The notes under the pieces: generated by a model
Databases searched by the model: none
Seen by the model: only the letters and a program-made list of their open reading frames with translations
Told to the model about the DNA's origin: nothing
Made by a program: the position numbers and the translations under genes
Part shown: piece by piece, positions 52,966 to 63,013 of the stretch
Layout of the letters: each line of letters begins with the position of its first letter
Position numbering within the stretch: the first letter of the stretch is position 1
DNA from: an uncultured Poribacteria bacterium
GTDB lineage: Bacteria > Poribacteria > WGA-4E > WGA-3G
Assembly: GCA_951828385.1 (NCBI GenBank)
Contig: OX639973.1
Location: 5,261,200-5,325,199, forward strand
Direction: 5' to 3'
Length of the DNA: 64,000 nt

Positions 52966-55131
52966 ATGGCACGCGAATATCCTATTGAAAACGTACGCAA
53001 CATCGGTATTGCAGCCCACATTGATGCTGGCAAAACGACGACAACTGAACGCATCCTCTTCTACACCGGCAAAAAACATAAAATCGGCGCAGTAGATGAT
53101 GGCACCGCTGAAATGGATTGGATGGTGCAGGAACGAGAACGCGGCGTGACAATCACTGCCGCCGCGACAACTTGTTTCTGGCGTGATCACGCAATTCACC
53201 TCATCGATACACCCGGACACGTCGATTTCACGGTCGAAGTAGAGCGTTCTTTGCGGGTCTTGGATGGAGCAATCGCACTTTTCTGTGCTGTCGGGGGCGT
53301 GGAGCCTCAGTCAGAAACCGTCTGGCATCAGGCGGAACGCTACGGTGTACCCCGTATCGTTTTTGTCAATAAGATGGACAGGGTGGGCGCGAATTATGCC
53401 CGCGTCTTGGAGATGATGAAAGCGCAATTGGGCGCGAATCCACTACCGCTCCAATTGCCGATCGGCGAAGGTACAGACTTTGCGGGGGTCATTGATCTGG
53501 TCACACAAAAGGCGATGCGTTGGGACACAGCCGACCAAGGGCAAACCTATTCAGAGATGGAAATTCCATCTGAATTTCAGAATGAAGTCGATCAAGCACG
53601 CGAGACGCTTTTTGAGAGTGTTGCTGTTGAAGATGAGATGTTACTTGAGAAATACTTGAACGGCGAAGAAATTACGCACAACGAATTATTGGCGACTGTC
53701 CGCACAGCGACTTTAAGCGGGGCATTAGTGCCGGTGCTATGTGGGAGTTCTTTGAAGAATCAGGGGGTTCAGCCCCTGCTTGATGCTGTCATCGATTTTT
53801 TGCCATCTCCTGTTGATGTGCCACCGATTGAAGGGACTGTCCCACACCCTACCTCTATCAGTGCGCGTGCCAAACGTAAAAGAGACGCAACTTCTGACGG
53901 AGGCGAGGAAGCTAAAATAACGCGCCCGGCAGACGATACTGCACCGTTTTCAGCCTTAGCATTTAAGGTCGCCAGTCATCCAACAGTTGATAAACTCATT
54001 TACTGTCGAGTCTATTCGGGTACGCTTCGGCGCGGGGAGGCAGTCTATAACGTCCGTTCCGAGAAACGCGAGCGAGTGAATCGCATTTTACAGATGCACG
54101 CCAATAAAGAGGCAGTGTCTGATGCAGCTTACGCCGGTGATATTGTGGCGCTCGTCGGACTTAAGGAGACTAAGACCGGCGATACTGTGACCGATGCCAA
54201 AGAACCCATTCTCTTAGAATCCATCACCTTCCCGGATCCAGTTATCTCTATTGCGATAGAGCCTGAGCGTGCAAGTGATGCAGACGCATTAGAGGAAACG
54301 CTTGAAAAACTCATGGACGAAGATCCGACATTCACCGTAGGGATTGACAAAGAAACCGGACAGCGAATTATCTCTGGGATGGGCGAGCTGCATTTGGAGA
54401 TTTTGACAGATAGGATGGTCCGTGAATTTGGGGTTAACGCTCGGGTGAGCAAACTCCAAGTGGCATATCGCGAAACTATAAGTACCGTCGCGGAGGCACG
54501 CGGAACACACATTCATAAAACTGACGAGGAAGGCATTTATGGTGATGTACGCCTCACAGTTGAACCTTTAGAACGCGATGAAGGATTTCAGTTTGAGGAT
54601 AATACCGATGAAACGCAGATCCCGCGGCACTATATCCCGTTCATTGAGAAAGCATTAGAAGGGGCGATGGGGACAGGTCCCCGCATCGGATACCCGATGC
54701 AAGACGTGAAAGTAACACTCACGGGCGGTTCCTATCACCCAACGGATTCCTCGGAGGTGGCATTTGAGGCGGCGGCAGCGCTTGCCTTTGAAAACGCCGT
54801 TAGAAAAGCAAACCCATTGCTCTTAGAGCCAATTATGCGGATACATATCACTGTTCCCGATGAACATGTCGGCAAAGTAATCGGCGACCTGAATTCACGC
54901 CGCGCCCAAATTAACGAGAGCACGACGCAAGACGCATCCGGTACAGGCCCCGCATCGCAATCCACACGGAATGTTATTGATGCCTTCGTCCCGTTGTCAG
55001 AGACATTTCAATACACGACGCGACTCCGTTCGATGACACAAGGGCGTGGCGCGTTCACATTGGAATTTTCACATTACGAAGTGGTACCTGAATCCCTCGC
55101 GCCGGGTACAAATCCTATTCGCTCGGTTTAA
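52966..55131 (+). CDS. fusA: Translation elongation factor G
   Basis: A 721-residue EF-G GTPase that moves tRNA and mRNA on the ribosome. The G motifs are [25 protein letters not shown] and NKMD; domains II to V follow in normal order (e.g. [11 protein letters not shown], and the domain [11 protein letters not shown] loop). A charged insert of about 30 residues ([19 protein letters not shown]) sits between the G domain and domain II, and is unusual. No rpsL/rpsG/tuf neighbours are present, so this may be an additional or relocated copy. An AAGGA site precedes the ATG. Confidence 0.93.
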   Translation: MAREYPIENVRNIGIAAHIDAGKTTTTERILFYTGKKHKIGAVDDGTAEMDWMVQERERGVTITAAATTCFWRDHAIHLIDTPGHVDFTVEVERSLRVLDGAIALFCAVGGVEPQSETVWHQAERYGVPRIVFVNKMDRVGANYARVLEMMKAQLGANPLPLQLPIGEGTDFAGVIDLVTQKAMRWDTADQGQTYSEMEIPSEFQNEVDQARETLFESVAVEDEMLLEKYLNGEEITHNELLATVRTATLSGALVPVLCGSSLKNQGVQPLLDAVIDFLPSPVDVPPIEGTVPHPTSISARAKRKRDATSDGGEEAKITRPADDTAPFSALAFKVASHPTVDKLIYCRVYSGTLRRGEAVYNVRSEKRERVNRILQMHANKEAVSDAAYAGDIVALVGLKETKTGDTVTDAKEPILLESITFPDPVISIAIEPERASDADALEETLEKLMDEDPTFTVGIDKETGQRIISGMGELHLEILTDRMVREFGVNARVSKLQVAYRETISTVAEARGTHIHKTDEEGIYGDVRLTVEPLERDEGFQFEDNTDETQIPRHYIPFIEKALEGAMGTGPRIGYPMQDVKVTLTGGSYHPTDSSEVAFEAAAALAFENAVRKANPLLLEPIMRIHITVPDEHVGKVIGDLNSRRAQINESTTQDASGTGPASQSTRNVIDAFVPLSETFQYTTRLRSMTQGRGAFTLEFSHYEVVPESLAPGTNPIRSV

Positions 55132-55138
55132 ACACAAA

Positions 55139-55266
55139 TTATAGTAAATTCGAAAAATAAATAGACACATTCGTAGCACAAACTTCCAGTTTGCGCCAGT
55201 CTGAATGCCTGTTATAGGTATTCAGACTGTTTGAGAGTGCCCAATTAATTCTAAACTTTACTATAA
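55139..55266. repeat. 128-bp MITE-like element with TTATAGTAAA ends
   Basis: The terminal inverted repeats are TTATAGTAAA (55139-55148) and TTTACTATAA (55257-55266). Inside are the GTAGCACAAACTTCCAGTTTG hairpin and the CAGTCTGAAT/ATTCAGACTG hairpin. It is the best-kept copy of the family also at 41.94 and 51.70 kb. The rest of the gap to 55413 has no gene. Confidence 0.88.
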
Positions 55267-55413
55267 TACCGTTTCTGAATAAACGTTTCTCATTATCGAA
55301 AACGGGTTCGTAGTTGCGCAATTCTGCGGCGTACTCGCCCAAATGCGACGTGCATTATTGCGCTCTTACGTGTGGAAACCTTTAATGAGTTTCAAAACCT
55401 CTGAAATGTAAGT

Positions 55414-56565
55414 TTATTTTTCAGATTTAGTATAAGGGCTGTATGCTTTCATCACCTTCTGTAACGCTGCCAAGGGAATCGCGTACATCGTCCTGCCGTT
55501 GCGGCCGGTGGTTGTCGTTGCCATTGTCATTGAATTGACAATAGCCTCCTCTGTTGCTTCAATAACTGCTTGGAAGAGCGCACTTAAGCGTCTATTGACG
55601 AGCATCTCGATGTGAAAAGTGCCAGTTTCAGACCTGTTTGAAAAGATATTCGCAGTGGAAAACGCTATGACGAATTCGCCACTACCGTCCGTACTCGGTG
55701 TCCCTGTACGGGCGAGTCCGTGTGTCGCCCGGATCGCTAACTGTTTCAATTGACGGTGCGTTAACGGCGCATCGGTCGCGATCACAATAATAAACGAACC
55801 CTCTCGCGTCGGTTTCGGTGGGGATCCAGTAATTTCTCTGCCGACCGGCACACCATCAATTCGCAATTGATGGCGGCGGCCCCCGTTGGAGTTAACGAGT
55901 ACACCTATTGTCCATCCGCCCTGTTCTTCAGGCAGAACGCGAGAAGATGTACCGATACCCGCTTTGAACTCGTAGCAGCGCATACCGGTGCCACCGCCGA
56001 CGCAGCCTTCGGTGACGGGACCATCGGTGGCATTTTCAATCGCTGCAATCGCGTGTTCTGCTGTAACATGAAGTCCACTGATGTCATTCAAACCACCATC
56101 GTAACACTCTGCTACAATCGGCAGCACGATGTTGTTGTCCGGATACCTTTTCACAATGTAACGCACAACACCATCATGGACTGCGCCGACACTGAGCGTA
56201 TTTGTAAGTAAAATGGGAGATTCAATCCACCCGGCTTGGTTAATACGTGCGATGCCGGTCGCTTCACCGTTGCCGTGGATAGTATAGGCTGCGCCGAACA
56301 GACGCGCTGTCCAAATATCATCACTCGGAATGACGGCGGTCACACCGGTACGAATTGAATCCCCTTCATTCAAGGTGACATGTCCGACCTTCACACCAGC
56401 GACATCGGTGATAGCGTTGTGAGTGCCTGTTGGAAGACTCCCGATTTGGATGCCGATGTCGCGTGCCCGGGCGCGGGTGTTTGGCGGAACAGCTTCAGTG
56501 TCGGCACTATGTAGGGGATGTGCCCCCAAAATACCAACAAGAACGACAAGCAGCAAAATTTTCAT
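55414..56565 (-). CDS. DmpA/P1-type beta-aminopeptidase family
   Basis: A 383-residue Ntn hydrolase of the P1 peptidase family (L-aminopeptidase/D-esterase DmpA, beta-aminopeptidase BapA). It has a signal peptide (MKILLLVVLVGILGAHPLHS), the opening NAITDVAGVKVGHVT, the GGGTGMRCYEFKAGIGTSS segment, and the self-cleavage site Gly256-Ser257 in REGSFIIVIATDAPL. The mature enzyme would sit in the periplasm. ATG 56565 starts the signal peptide, but no ribosome site precedes it: the repeat array comes right up to the start. The frame is open further upstream through the repeats, encoding 10-residue units (KKHSLTDYAT), to about 57033. Confidence 0.88.
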   Translation of the reverse strand: MKILLLVVLVGILGAHPLHSADTEAVPPNTRARARDIGIQIGSLPTGTHNAITDVAGVKVGHVTLNEGDSIRTGVTAVIPSDDIWTARLFGAAYTIHGNGEATGIARINQAGWIESPILLTNTLSVGAVHDGVVRYIVKRYPDNNIVLPIVAECYDGGLNDISGLHVTAEHAIAAIENATDGPVTEGCVGGGTGMRCYEFKAGIGTSSRVLPEEQGGWTIGVLVNSNGGRRHQLRIDGVPVGREITGSPPKPTREGSFIIVIATDAPLTHRQLKQLAIRATHGLARTGTPSTDGSGEFVIAFSTANIFSNRSETGTFHIEMLVNRRLSALFQAVIEATEEAIVNSMTMATTTTGRNGRTMYAIPLAALQKVMKAYSPYTKSEK

Positions 56566-56567
56566 AG

Positions 56568-56803
56568 CATAGTCTGTTAGACTGTGTTTCTTTGTAGCAT
56601 AGTCTGTTAGACTGTGTTTCTTTGTAGCATAGTCTGTTAGACTGTGTTTCTTTGTAGCATAGTCTGTTAGACTGTGTTTCTTTGTAGCATAGTCTGTTAG
56701 ACTGTGTTTCTTTGTAGCATAGTCTGTTAGACTGTGTTTCTTTGTAGCATAGTCTGTTAGACTGTGGCTCTTTGTAGCATAGTCTGTTAGACTGTGGCTC
56801 TTT
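56568..56803. repeat. Eight 30-bp hairpin repeats
   Basis: CATAGTCTGTTAGACTGTG recurs at 56568, 56598 and every 30 bases to 56778. The arms are GTCT/AGAC around GTT. Since 30 is a multiple of three, the minus strand stays open and would encode KKHSLTDYAT units. No unique spacers. Confidence 0.92.
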
Positions 56804-56833
56804 CCCAACCGAGATAAGCGGCCTTGCATCCGT

Positions 56834-57382
56834 TTAAGTAATTTCTGCATTTTCCAGTTGACCCCTATAGATTTCGCGAATTTTGTTAAAGATAACGATA
56901 TATGTTGGTAACCGGTAGTCGGGGTAGCTCCACTCCCACGGTTGAAACGTTTTACGATAAAAGCGGAGTGTAATTTCGGCATAAATGCCATCACAAAGAT
57001 AGATACGGTGCGCGTGATCCTTCGTTGATGCAAGCACTAACTTTGCTAAACAGAGGTAACCCGCATCCAAATTAACACGCCGTGCATCTCCATCTAACTT
57101 TTGTCTTATGAAATTTTGCTCCACTGTATTTGTAAATAGTTTCATCTCTGCCAATGTACCTGCGTCAATGAGCCTTTTAAAACTGAGAAATTGCCTGTGG
57201 ATGTCCGGTCCCATCTCCGCTTCATAATAGTTTGTACTTGTAAAAGGCAGCAGTTCACTTGTGAAGTCAATGGGTCCGAGACGTTGTGTGAGTTCAGCGT
57301 AAACGGTTGACAGAAGACCCGGTTCAGCGGTTAGCACACCGATAACGGCTTTAACAGGGTGTGGTGTTGTAACGATTCCCAT
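56834..57382 (-). CDS. DUF4416 family protein
   Basis: A 182-residue protein matching DUF4416 (KAVIGVLTAEPGLL, then DFTSELLPFTSTNYYEAEMG and NLDAGYLCLAKLVLASTKDHAHRI). The function is unknown. ATG 57382 has a GGAGA site and fits the family's start better than the frame's earlier ATG at 57448. It lies upstream of the repeat array and the DmpA-type gene. Confidence 0.82.
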   Translation of the reverse strand: MGIVTTPHPVKAVIGVLTAEPGLLSTVYAELTQRLGPIDFTSELLPFTSTNYYEAEMGPDIHRQFLSFKRLIDAGTLAEMKLFTNTVEQNFIRQKLDGDARRVNLDAGYLCLAKLVLASTKDHAHRIYLCDGIYAEITLRFYRKTFQPWEWSYPDYRLPTYIVIFNKIREIYRGQLENAEIT

Positions 57383-57526
57383 GTCATTCTCCAGACTAAA
57401 TTTTATGCCTTCAGTATAACAGACAACATTTCGAGTGTCAATGTTCATTTGTCACGTCAAAAATTGAGGCTTAACAGGACAATTTCATTAAAAATGCGAA
57501 AAAAACGCGCTTTTTTTCATTTTTTC

Positions 57527-57555
57527 TTGACATGTTGTAAATTATAATGTATAAT
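57527..57555 (+). promoter_or_regulatory. Consensus promoter of rpoB
   Basis: TTGACA at 57527-57532, exactly 17 bases, then TATAAT at 57550-57555. This matches both boxes of the sigma-70 consensus. The start would be near 57563, giving a leader of about 120 bases. Confidence 0.85.
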
Positions 57556-57599
57556 ATTCTGTTATGCTATGCTTATGTCACCATATTAAGACGGAGACG

Positions 57600-57629
57600 G
57601 AAAAAGCAGCTGCAGAGGTAGGCTTTTTC
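57600..57629 (+). promoter_or_regulatory. Hairpin in the rpoB leader
   Basis: GAAAAAGC (57600-57607) pairs perfectly with GCTTTTTC (57622-57629) around a 14-base loop. It lies between the promoter and the rpoB start and could take part in control of rpoBC, as leaders of this operon do in other bacteria. The function is inferred. Confidence 0.45.
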
Positions 57630-57682
57630 GAGAGTCTATTCGTAAGCTGCGCAACCACCGCCAAATAGGGGGACTCCTTTCA

Positions 57683-60600
57683 GTGAACAAAAAGCCCAGA
57701 AAATCTTTTGCCAAAACAGAGATTCGGACAGATCTCCCGAATCTTATAGAAACCCAAAAAGTTTCCTACGATGTCTTTTTACAGCGAGATGTCTCACCCA
57801 ATGAACGTATAGATACAGGCCTCCAAGCCGTATTTAAGGAAGTATTTCCGATCCGAGATTTCTCGGAGGTCAATAGCCTTGAATTTGTCAGTTACACCCT
57901 CGGGACACCTAAATATACATTACAAGAATGCGTTGCGCGCGGTGTTACCTATCAGGTATCTCTCACAGCGCGTATCATGCTCATCCTACGCGAAACGGAT
58001 CCGGATGCAGATGAACCGCACGTCGTAGATATACGAGAATCCGACGTCTATCTCGGCGAAGTGCCATTAATGACTGAAAACGGCAGCTTCATTGTCAACG
58101 GCAGTGAACGTGTGATCGTGAGTCAGCTGCACCGGTCGCCGGGTGTCATTTTTCTTGAGAAATCGTTGCCAACCGGAAGACGAACACCGACTGCCCAAAT
58201 TATCCCCTATCGAGGGGCCTGGGTCGAATTTGAAATAGACACGAAGGATCAGATTTATGTCCGCATTGACAAACGCAGAAAACTACCGGCTACAGTGCTA
58301 CTGCGTGCACTCGGTTGGGCATCAGACGCAGATATCCTGAAGCTCTACGCCAAAACGGAACGGCTTGTGCTTGACGGATGGAAGGTTACGCACGTCGAGG
58401 GACCCGCAATACAGGTTAAAGCGGGTGACCTGTTAGACGCCGCGGAATTTCGGCAAGCCAAAAAGGACTATCCCGATATTGAGGTTGAGAAGTGTTATCG
58501 GGTCCTTAAAGTACCAGACGCAGGCTGTCCCCTTGAAGTTGATCAACTGATTTCAGCGACAGAGCGTACAAGGCACCGGAGAAAATGGAAAGGTTTTGAG
58601 ACCGAGCTGCGACAACGCGTGCTTGATACCCACGACAGCGGATGTGAGTTTACACTTGGACAGGTGCTAACGAATTCGGAATACGAAGCCGCACGCACCC
58701 GCTACGGAAAAGAGGCTTTCACGGCTGAACAGATTCTGGCCGAAGATGCGCAAGATAGGGTCTGTGCTGAAGACGTTATCCACCAAGAAACCGGCGAAGT
58801 GCTCCTCACGGCGAATACACTCCTCACCGAAACCGAACTGGAGCGTCTCAAAGAAACTGGGGTTGAGGCACTCACTGTCTTGGATGCCGAGGATTGCCAA
58901 CACATCCGGTTTTTACGGAATACACTCGAGCGCGATCGACAGGTGGACTACGAGCCGCAATACTCTTTACAGGACGCAGCACTCCTTACAATTTTCCGCA
59001 CTTTGAGACCCGGGGATACCACCAATATAGAGAACGCACGTAAACACCTCACATGGTTGCTTTTTGATTCACACCGATATGATTTAGGTGTCGTTGGGAG
59101 ATACAAGCTGAATCGAAAATTCCGTGGAATATCTGTTTATGGCGAGCCACCTGAAGAAACGTTGCGCACACTCCGGCCAGAAGATATTGCCGCTACCGTA
59201 GATTATCTGCTTAAAGTGCATAACGGTCTTAAACCGAAAGACGATCTCGATCATCTCGGCAACCGACGTGTACGTGTTATCGGTGAACTTCTGGAAAACC
59301 AGTTCCGGATGGGGTTATTCCAAATTCGCAGGACGACGCGCGAACGGTTGAGTACCAACAACGACATCGCGAAAGTCGTGCCGTCTTCACTTGTGAACCC
59401 GAAACCACTCATGATGGCACTCCGTGAATTCTTCGGCTCAAACCAGTTGTCGCAATTTATGCAACAGATTAATCCGCTGGACGAGTTGACACACAAACGC
59501 CGTATCTCAGCAATCGGTCCGGGCGGACTGCATCGAGACAGAGCAACAGCCGCAGTTCGCGATGTACACCGGACACATTTTGGGCGTGTCTGTCCTTTGG
59601 AAACGCCTGAAGGTCCCTCAATCGGACTCATCGTTTCGCTTGCTTGCTATGGGCGGATAAATCCTTATGGTTTTATAGAAACGCCGTATCAGAAAGTGGA
59701 GAACGGATCCGTTTCAGGAGAGATCGAATATCTCACCGCAGATAGCGAAGATACCGCCCACATTGCCGCGAAGACAGCATCGCGCGATACCGCAGAAACT
59801 ACGAATGGGGGCGCGGATGCTTCGGAACAGCTGCTACCGGTCCGCAGTGGTGAGGACGTACTGTCCCTCCCGATGGAAAAGGTGGACTATATCGGCGTTT
59901 CACCCCAGCAGATCGTTGGCATCTCTGCTGCACTGGTCCCGTTTCTGGAACATGAGGACGCAAACCGGGCATTGATGGGTGCCAACCACCAACGCCAAGC
60001 CGTACCGCTTGTCCGCCCAGAAGCACCGCTTGTCGGCACAGGAATGGAAGAACCGGCGGCGCGGTATTCTGGTGCTCTTATCACTGCTAAGCGTGCAGGG
60101 ACGGTCACGAGTGTCTCAGCCGACGAAATTCTCATATACACAGGCCAAGCACTTCACCATGATGAAGGTGAAAACACGTTCAGCGAGATGGGCTACGATG
60201 TTTATAAACTCCAGACATTCAAGCGGAGTAACAGTGGTACTTGTATCCATCAACGTCCGATCGTTGCAGTCGGTGATAAAGTTGAAGCCGAACAGGTCAT
60301 CGTCGATGGCACCTCTACAGAGAATGGCGAACTCGCACTCGGTCGGAATATTCTGTGTGCTTATATGCCGTGGGGTGGGCACAACTACGAGGACTCTATC
60401 CTCATCAGTGAGTCACTCATCACCGAGGATACCTTCACCTCTATCCATATTGAGGAATTTGAGGTAGAGGCGCGCGAAACAAAGGTAGGCCCCGAGGAAA
60501 TCACGCGGGACATTCCGAATGTCAGTGAACAGCGACTCGGCCAACTTGATGAGGAAGGCATCATCCGGGTCGGGAGCGTTGTTAAAGCAGGTAGCATTCT

Positions 60601-62908
60601 TGTCGGCAAGATTACACCGAAAGGTGAAAGCGAATATGGGCCGGAAGAGAAACTCCTACGAGCCATCTTTGGTGAAAAGGTTAAAGAAGTCCGGGATGCC
60701 TCTACTTATGTTCGACCCGGCGTTGAAGGCGTCGTCATTGATGTAAAGGTGTTTTCACGTAAACCCGACGGCGCACAACGGCGGGGCAACTGGATGCAAG
60801 ATGACTCCGGGTTGTCAATGGCTGATGGGTTACGGTATGAATCGAAACGTAAGGAGATCGAAGAGAATTGGCGGCAGCAGACAGCTTCAATCCGGCGTCG
60901 AAGAATCGAGGAAATTCGCAATGCCCTCATCGGTTCTGAACTTGTGGATCCACTTTATGCAGTCGGTGTCTCTGAGCCTTTCGCGAATGCCGGTGATATC
61001 TTGACCGCAGAAGTTTTAGATACTTATATGTCCGGTTTCACGGCGAACGAGTATTGGACGGTAACCGAGGATACAGCCGCTGAAGCCTTCATTGCTGAGC
61101 CGCACTATAGGGTCACGAGTGTGCCTGAGCCGGTTCCTACGCTCGCGACACGGATGCCAGATGCCTTAGCCGAAGGAACAGAGGCTACCGACGGCGACGA
61201 AGATGGGGACTTTGAAGCGGTAGGCATATCCTCAGTCGCATCTTCCGAAATCGTCAGCGCAGTGGAGGCGTATTTGAGTGAAGTTTGCAAGCCATTCTTG
61301 GAAGATGGTGAACTACTTATGCAGGAAGAGGCACCTTTAAGTGCGCAAACAGGACATGCTGACGTTTCGCTTCTCGGTTACGATGGCAGCGTGGTGGCTA
61401 TTGCGATGCATAAAAACACGGATGCCGACGCTGAAGATGCCGAAGGCGAACCGGACACCGAACAGTTGAAGGAGACCCTGACTGCAGCGAACGCCCGATT
61501 CGGGATATTGCTAACTGAAGAAGACCGTGAACCTGATAACTATGATTTCTACGAACTTGTGGATAACACAACGTTGGAAGCCCGGGAACGCTCGGAATTT
61601 GAACAATCTGTTGTCATTCAACTGGGGGAAGCCGGATGTCCGGTTATGGAAGGCGAAGAACTCACCGAAGAAGCTTGGGCGGACTTTAGTGAAATCTATC
61701 CAGATTTGCAAACAGAACAATTTTGGCAAATTCAGGAAGTCTTTAACACCGAGTGTCCATTGAGCGAGGGGCAGGAACTTTCGGATGCTGACTACAAGGA
61801 AGCGTCTATCGAGTATCCAGCACGTCTCGTAGAAGCCGGGCAGCAACTGACTGCCGAAGAACGCGAGACACTCAGTAAGACCGCCAGAGACCTAAAAACC
61901 GAAAGCACTTGGCACATTACTGCTGTTTTCGACCCGAAGTGCACACTATCGGTTGGAGACCATGCTTCTGATGCCGACTATCAGAAAGCGCGTAAGGCAT
62001 CTAATTTATCCTTCTCGGACATCAACGTGACCAATGCTGAGGCGAAAGAGCATATTCAGCGCATTGAGGAGATGGCACAGGGCAGGATCACCGCTTACAC
62101 AGACGAGAAAGAGCAGGCACTCCAGCAATTGGAAATGGGCGATGAACTCAAGCCTGGTGTTATCAAGCGTGTTAAAGTCTATGTTGCCAGCAAGCGTCCT
62201 ATTTCTATCGGTGATAAGATGGCGGGACGCTACGGGAACAAAGGTGTTGTTGCCAAAATTTTGCCAGCTGAGGATATGCCCTATCTGCCAGATGGTACAC
62301 CGGTCGAGTTAGTCTTGAATCCTCTGGGGGTGCCTTCTCGAATGAACGTTGGGCAAATTTTGGAAATTCACCTCGGATGGGCGTGCCATGAACTCGGGAT
62401 CCGCGCGGAATCTCCGGTATTTGATGGCGCCACCGAGAAAGAAGTTTTTGAAGAACTCGGCAAAACCAATCTCCCGGAGCGCAGTAAACGCACCGGTAAG
62501 AGCATCCTTTTTGACGGTAGGACAGGTGAACCCTTTGCACAAGAAGTAACCGTAGGATACGTCTATTTTCTCAAATTGAACCACCTCGTCGCTGATAAGA
62601 TGCATGCGCGTTCCACGGGGCCTTACTCTCTCGTTACACAACAACCCCTCGGCGGTAAGGCACAACACGGTGGGCAACGGCTCGGTGAAATGGAAGTTTG
62701 GGCATTGGAAGCTTACGGCGCTGCGCATACACTTCAAGAAATGCTCACCCTCAAATCGGATGACGTTCTTGGCAGAAGAGAGATTTATGAATCGGTTGTG
62801 AAAGGGCTAAACCCTGATCCACCTGGAACCCCCGAATCATTCAAGGTATTAGTCCGTGAACTCCAAACCCTCGGACTTCATGTATCCCTTGACCAAGATG
62901 ATGATTAG
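57683..62908 (+). CDS. rpoB: RNA polymerase beta subunit, with large insertions
   Basis: A 1,741-residue RpoB; the usual range is about 1,150-1,350. Conserved regions are complete: GSERVIVSQLHRSPG, HLGNRRVRVIGEL, the rifampicin cluster (FFGSNQLSQFMQQINP), GRVCPLETPEGPSIGL, NYEDSILIS, GDKMAGRYGNKGV and the C-terminal GGQRLGEMEVWALEAYGA. Two inserts stand out: about 100 extra residues near 240-340 next to the lobe, and about 400 near 1,090-1,490, at the place of the E. coli i9 insert. Both contain copies of a module with Cys-x-L-x-x-GQ-x-L-x-x-x-(E/D)Y. It begins with GTG at 57683. rplJ/rplL are not upstream. Confidence 0.95.
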   Translation: MNKKPRKSFAKTEIRTDLPNLIETQKVSYDVFLQRDVSPNERIDTGLQAVFKEVFPIRDFSEVNSLEFVSYTLGTPKYTLQECVARGVTYQVSLTARIMLILRETDPDADEPHVVDIRESDVYLGEVPLMTENGSFIVNGSERVIVSQLHRSPGVIFLEKSLPTGRRTPTAQIIPYRGAWVEFEIDTKDQIYVRIDKRRKLPATVLLRALGWASDADILKLYAKTERLVLDGWKVTHVEGPAIQVKAGDLLDAAEFRQAKKDYPDIEVEKCYRVLKVPDAGCPLEVDQLISATERTRHRRKWKGFETELRQRVLDTHDSGCEFTLGQVLTNSEYEAARTRYGKEAFTAEQILAEDAQDRVCAEDVIHQETGEVLLTANTLLTETELERLKETGVEALTVLDAEDCQHIRFLRNTLERDRQVDYEPQYSLQDAALLTIFRTLRPGDTTNIENARKHLTWLLFDSHRYDLGVVGRYKLNRKFRGISVYGEPPEETLRTLRPEDIAATVDYLLKVHNGLKPKDDLDHLGNRRVRVIGELLENQFRMGLFQIRRTTRERLSTNNDIAKVVPSSLVNPKPLMMALREFFGSNQLSQFMQQINPLDELTHKRRISAIGPGGLHRDRATAAVRDVHRTHFGRVCPLETPEGPSIGLIVSLACYGRINPYGFIETPYQKVENGSVSGEIEYLTADSEDTAHIAAKTASRDTAETTNGGADASEQLLPVRSGEDVLSLPMEKVDYIGVSPQQIVGISAALVPFLEHEDANRALMGANHQRQAVPLVRPEAPLVGTGMEEPAARYSGALITAKRAGTVTSVSADEILIYTGQALHHDEGENTFSEMGYDVYKLQTFKRSNSGTCIHQRPIVAVGDKVEAEQVIVDGTSTENGELALGRNILCAYMPWGGHNYEDSILISESLITEDTFTSIHIEEFEVEARETKVGPEEITRDIPNVSEQRLGQLDEEGIIRVGSVVKAGSILVGKITPKGESEYGPEEKLLRAIFGEKVKEVRDASTYVRPGVEGVVIDVKVFSRKPDGAQRRGNWMQDDSGLSMADGLRYESKRKEIEENWRQQTASIRRRRIEEIRNALIGSELVDPLYAVGVSEPFANAGDILTAEVLDTYMSGFTANEYWTVTEDTAAEAFIAEPHYRVTSVPEPVPTLATRMPDALAEGTEATDGDEDGDFEAVGISSVASSEIVSAVEAYLSEVCKPFLEDGELLMQEEAPLSAQTGHADVSLLGYDGSVVAIAMHKNTDADAEDAEGEPDTEQLKETLTAANARFGILLTEEDREPDNYDFYELVDNTTLEARERSEFEQSVVIQLGEAGCPVMEGEELTEEAWADFSEIYPDLQTEQFWQIQEVFNTECPLSEGQELSDADYKEASIEYPARLVEAGQQLTAEERETLSKTARDLKTESTWHITAVFDPKCTLSVGDHASDADYQKARKASNLSFSDINVTNAEAKEHIQRIEEMAQGRITAYTDEKEQALQQLEMGDELKPGVIKRVKVYVASKRPISIGDKMAGRYGNKGVVAKILPAEDMPYLPDGTPVELVLNPLGVPSRMNVGQILEIHLGWACHELGIRAESPVFDGATEKEVFEELGKTNLPERSKRTGKSILFDGRTGEPFAQEVTVGYVYFLKLNHLVADKMHARSTGPYSLVTQQPLGGKAQHGGQRLGEMEVWALEAYGAAHTLQEMLTLKSDDVLGRREIYESVVKGLNPDPPGTPESFKVLVRELQTLGLHVSLDQDDD

Positions 62909-62913
62909 TTGCT

Positions 62914-62998
62914 AGTTGCCAGTTACCAGTTACAAGAAGGGCTCATTAAACGAAAACCTCTTTAACTGGTTACTGGCAACTGGTTACTGGTAACTCTA
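62914..62998. repeat. Inverted repeat between rpoB and rpoC
   Basis: AGTTGCCAGTTACCAGTTA (62914-62932) pairs with TAACTGGTTACTGGCAACT (62963-62981) with one mismatch, around a 30-base loop. It is a member of the AGTTATCAGTT-type dispersed family also seen at 34580-34640 and 42185-42220. No T run follows. Confidence 0.8.
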
Positions 62999-63013
62999 AT
63001 AAAAGGAGAACTG

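Noticed and set aside
56566-57033. DmpA-type gene starting at 57033
   Set aside because: The upstream part overlaps the DUF4416 gene and the DNA repeats; the signal peptide starts at 56565. The in-between ATG at 56850 is kept only as a possibility in the findings.
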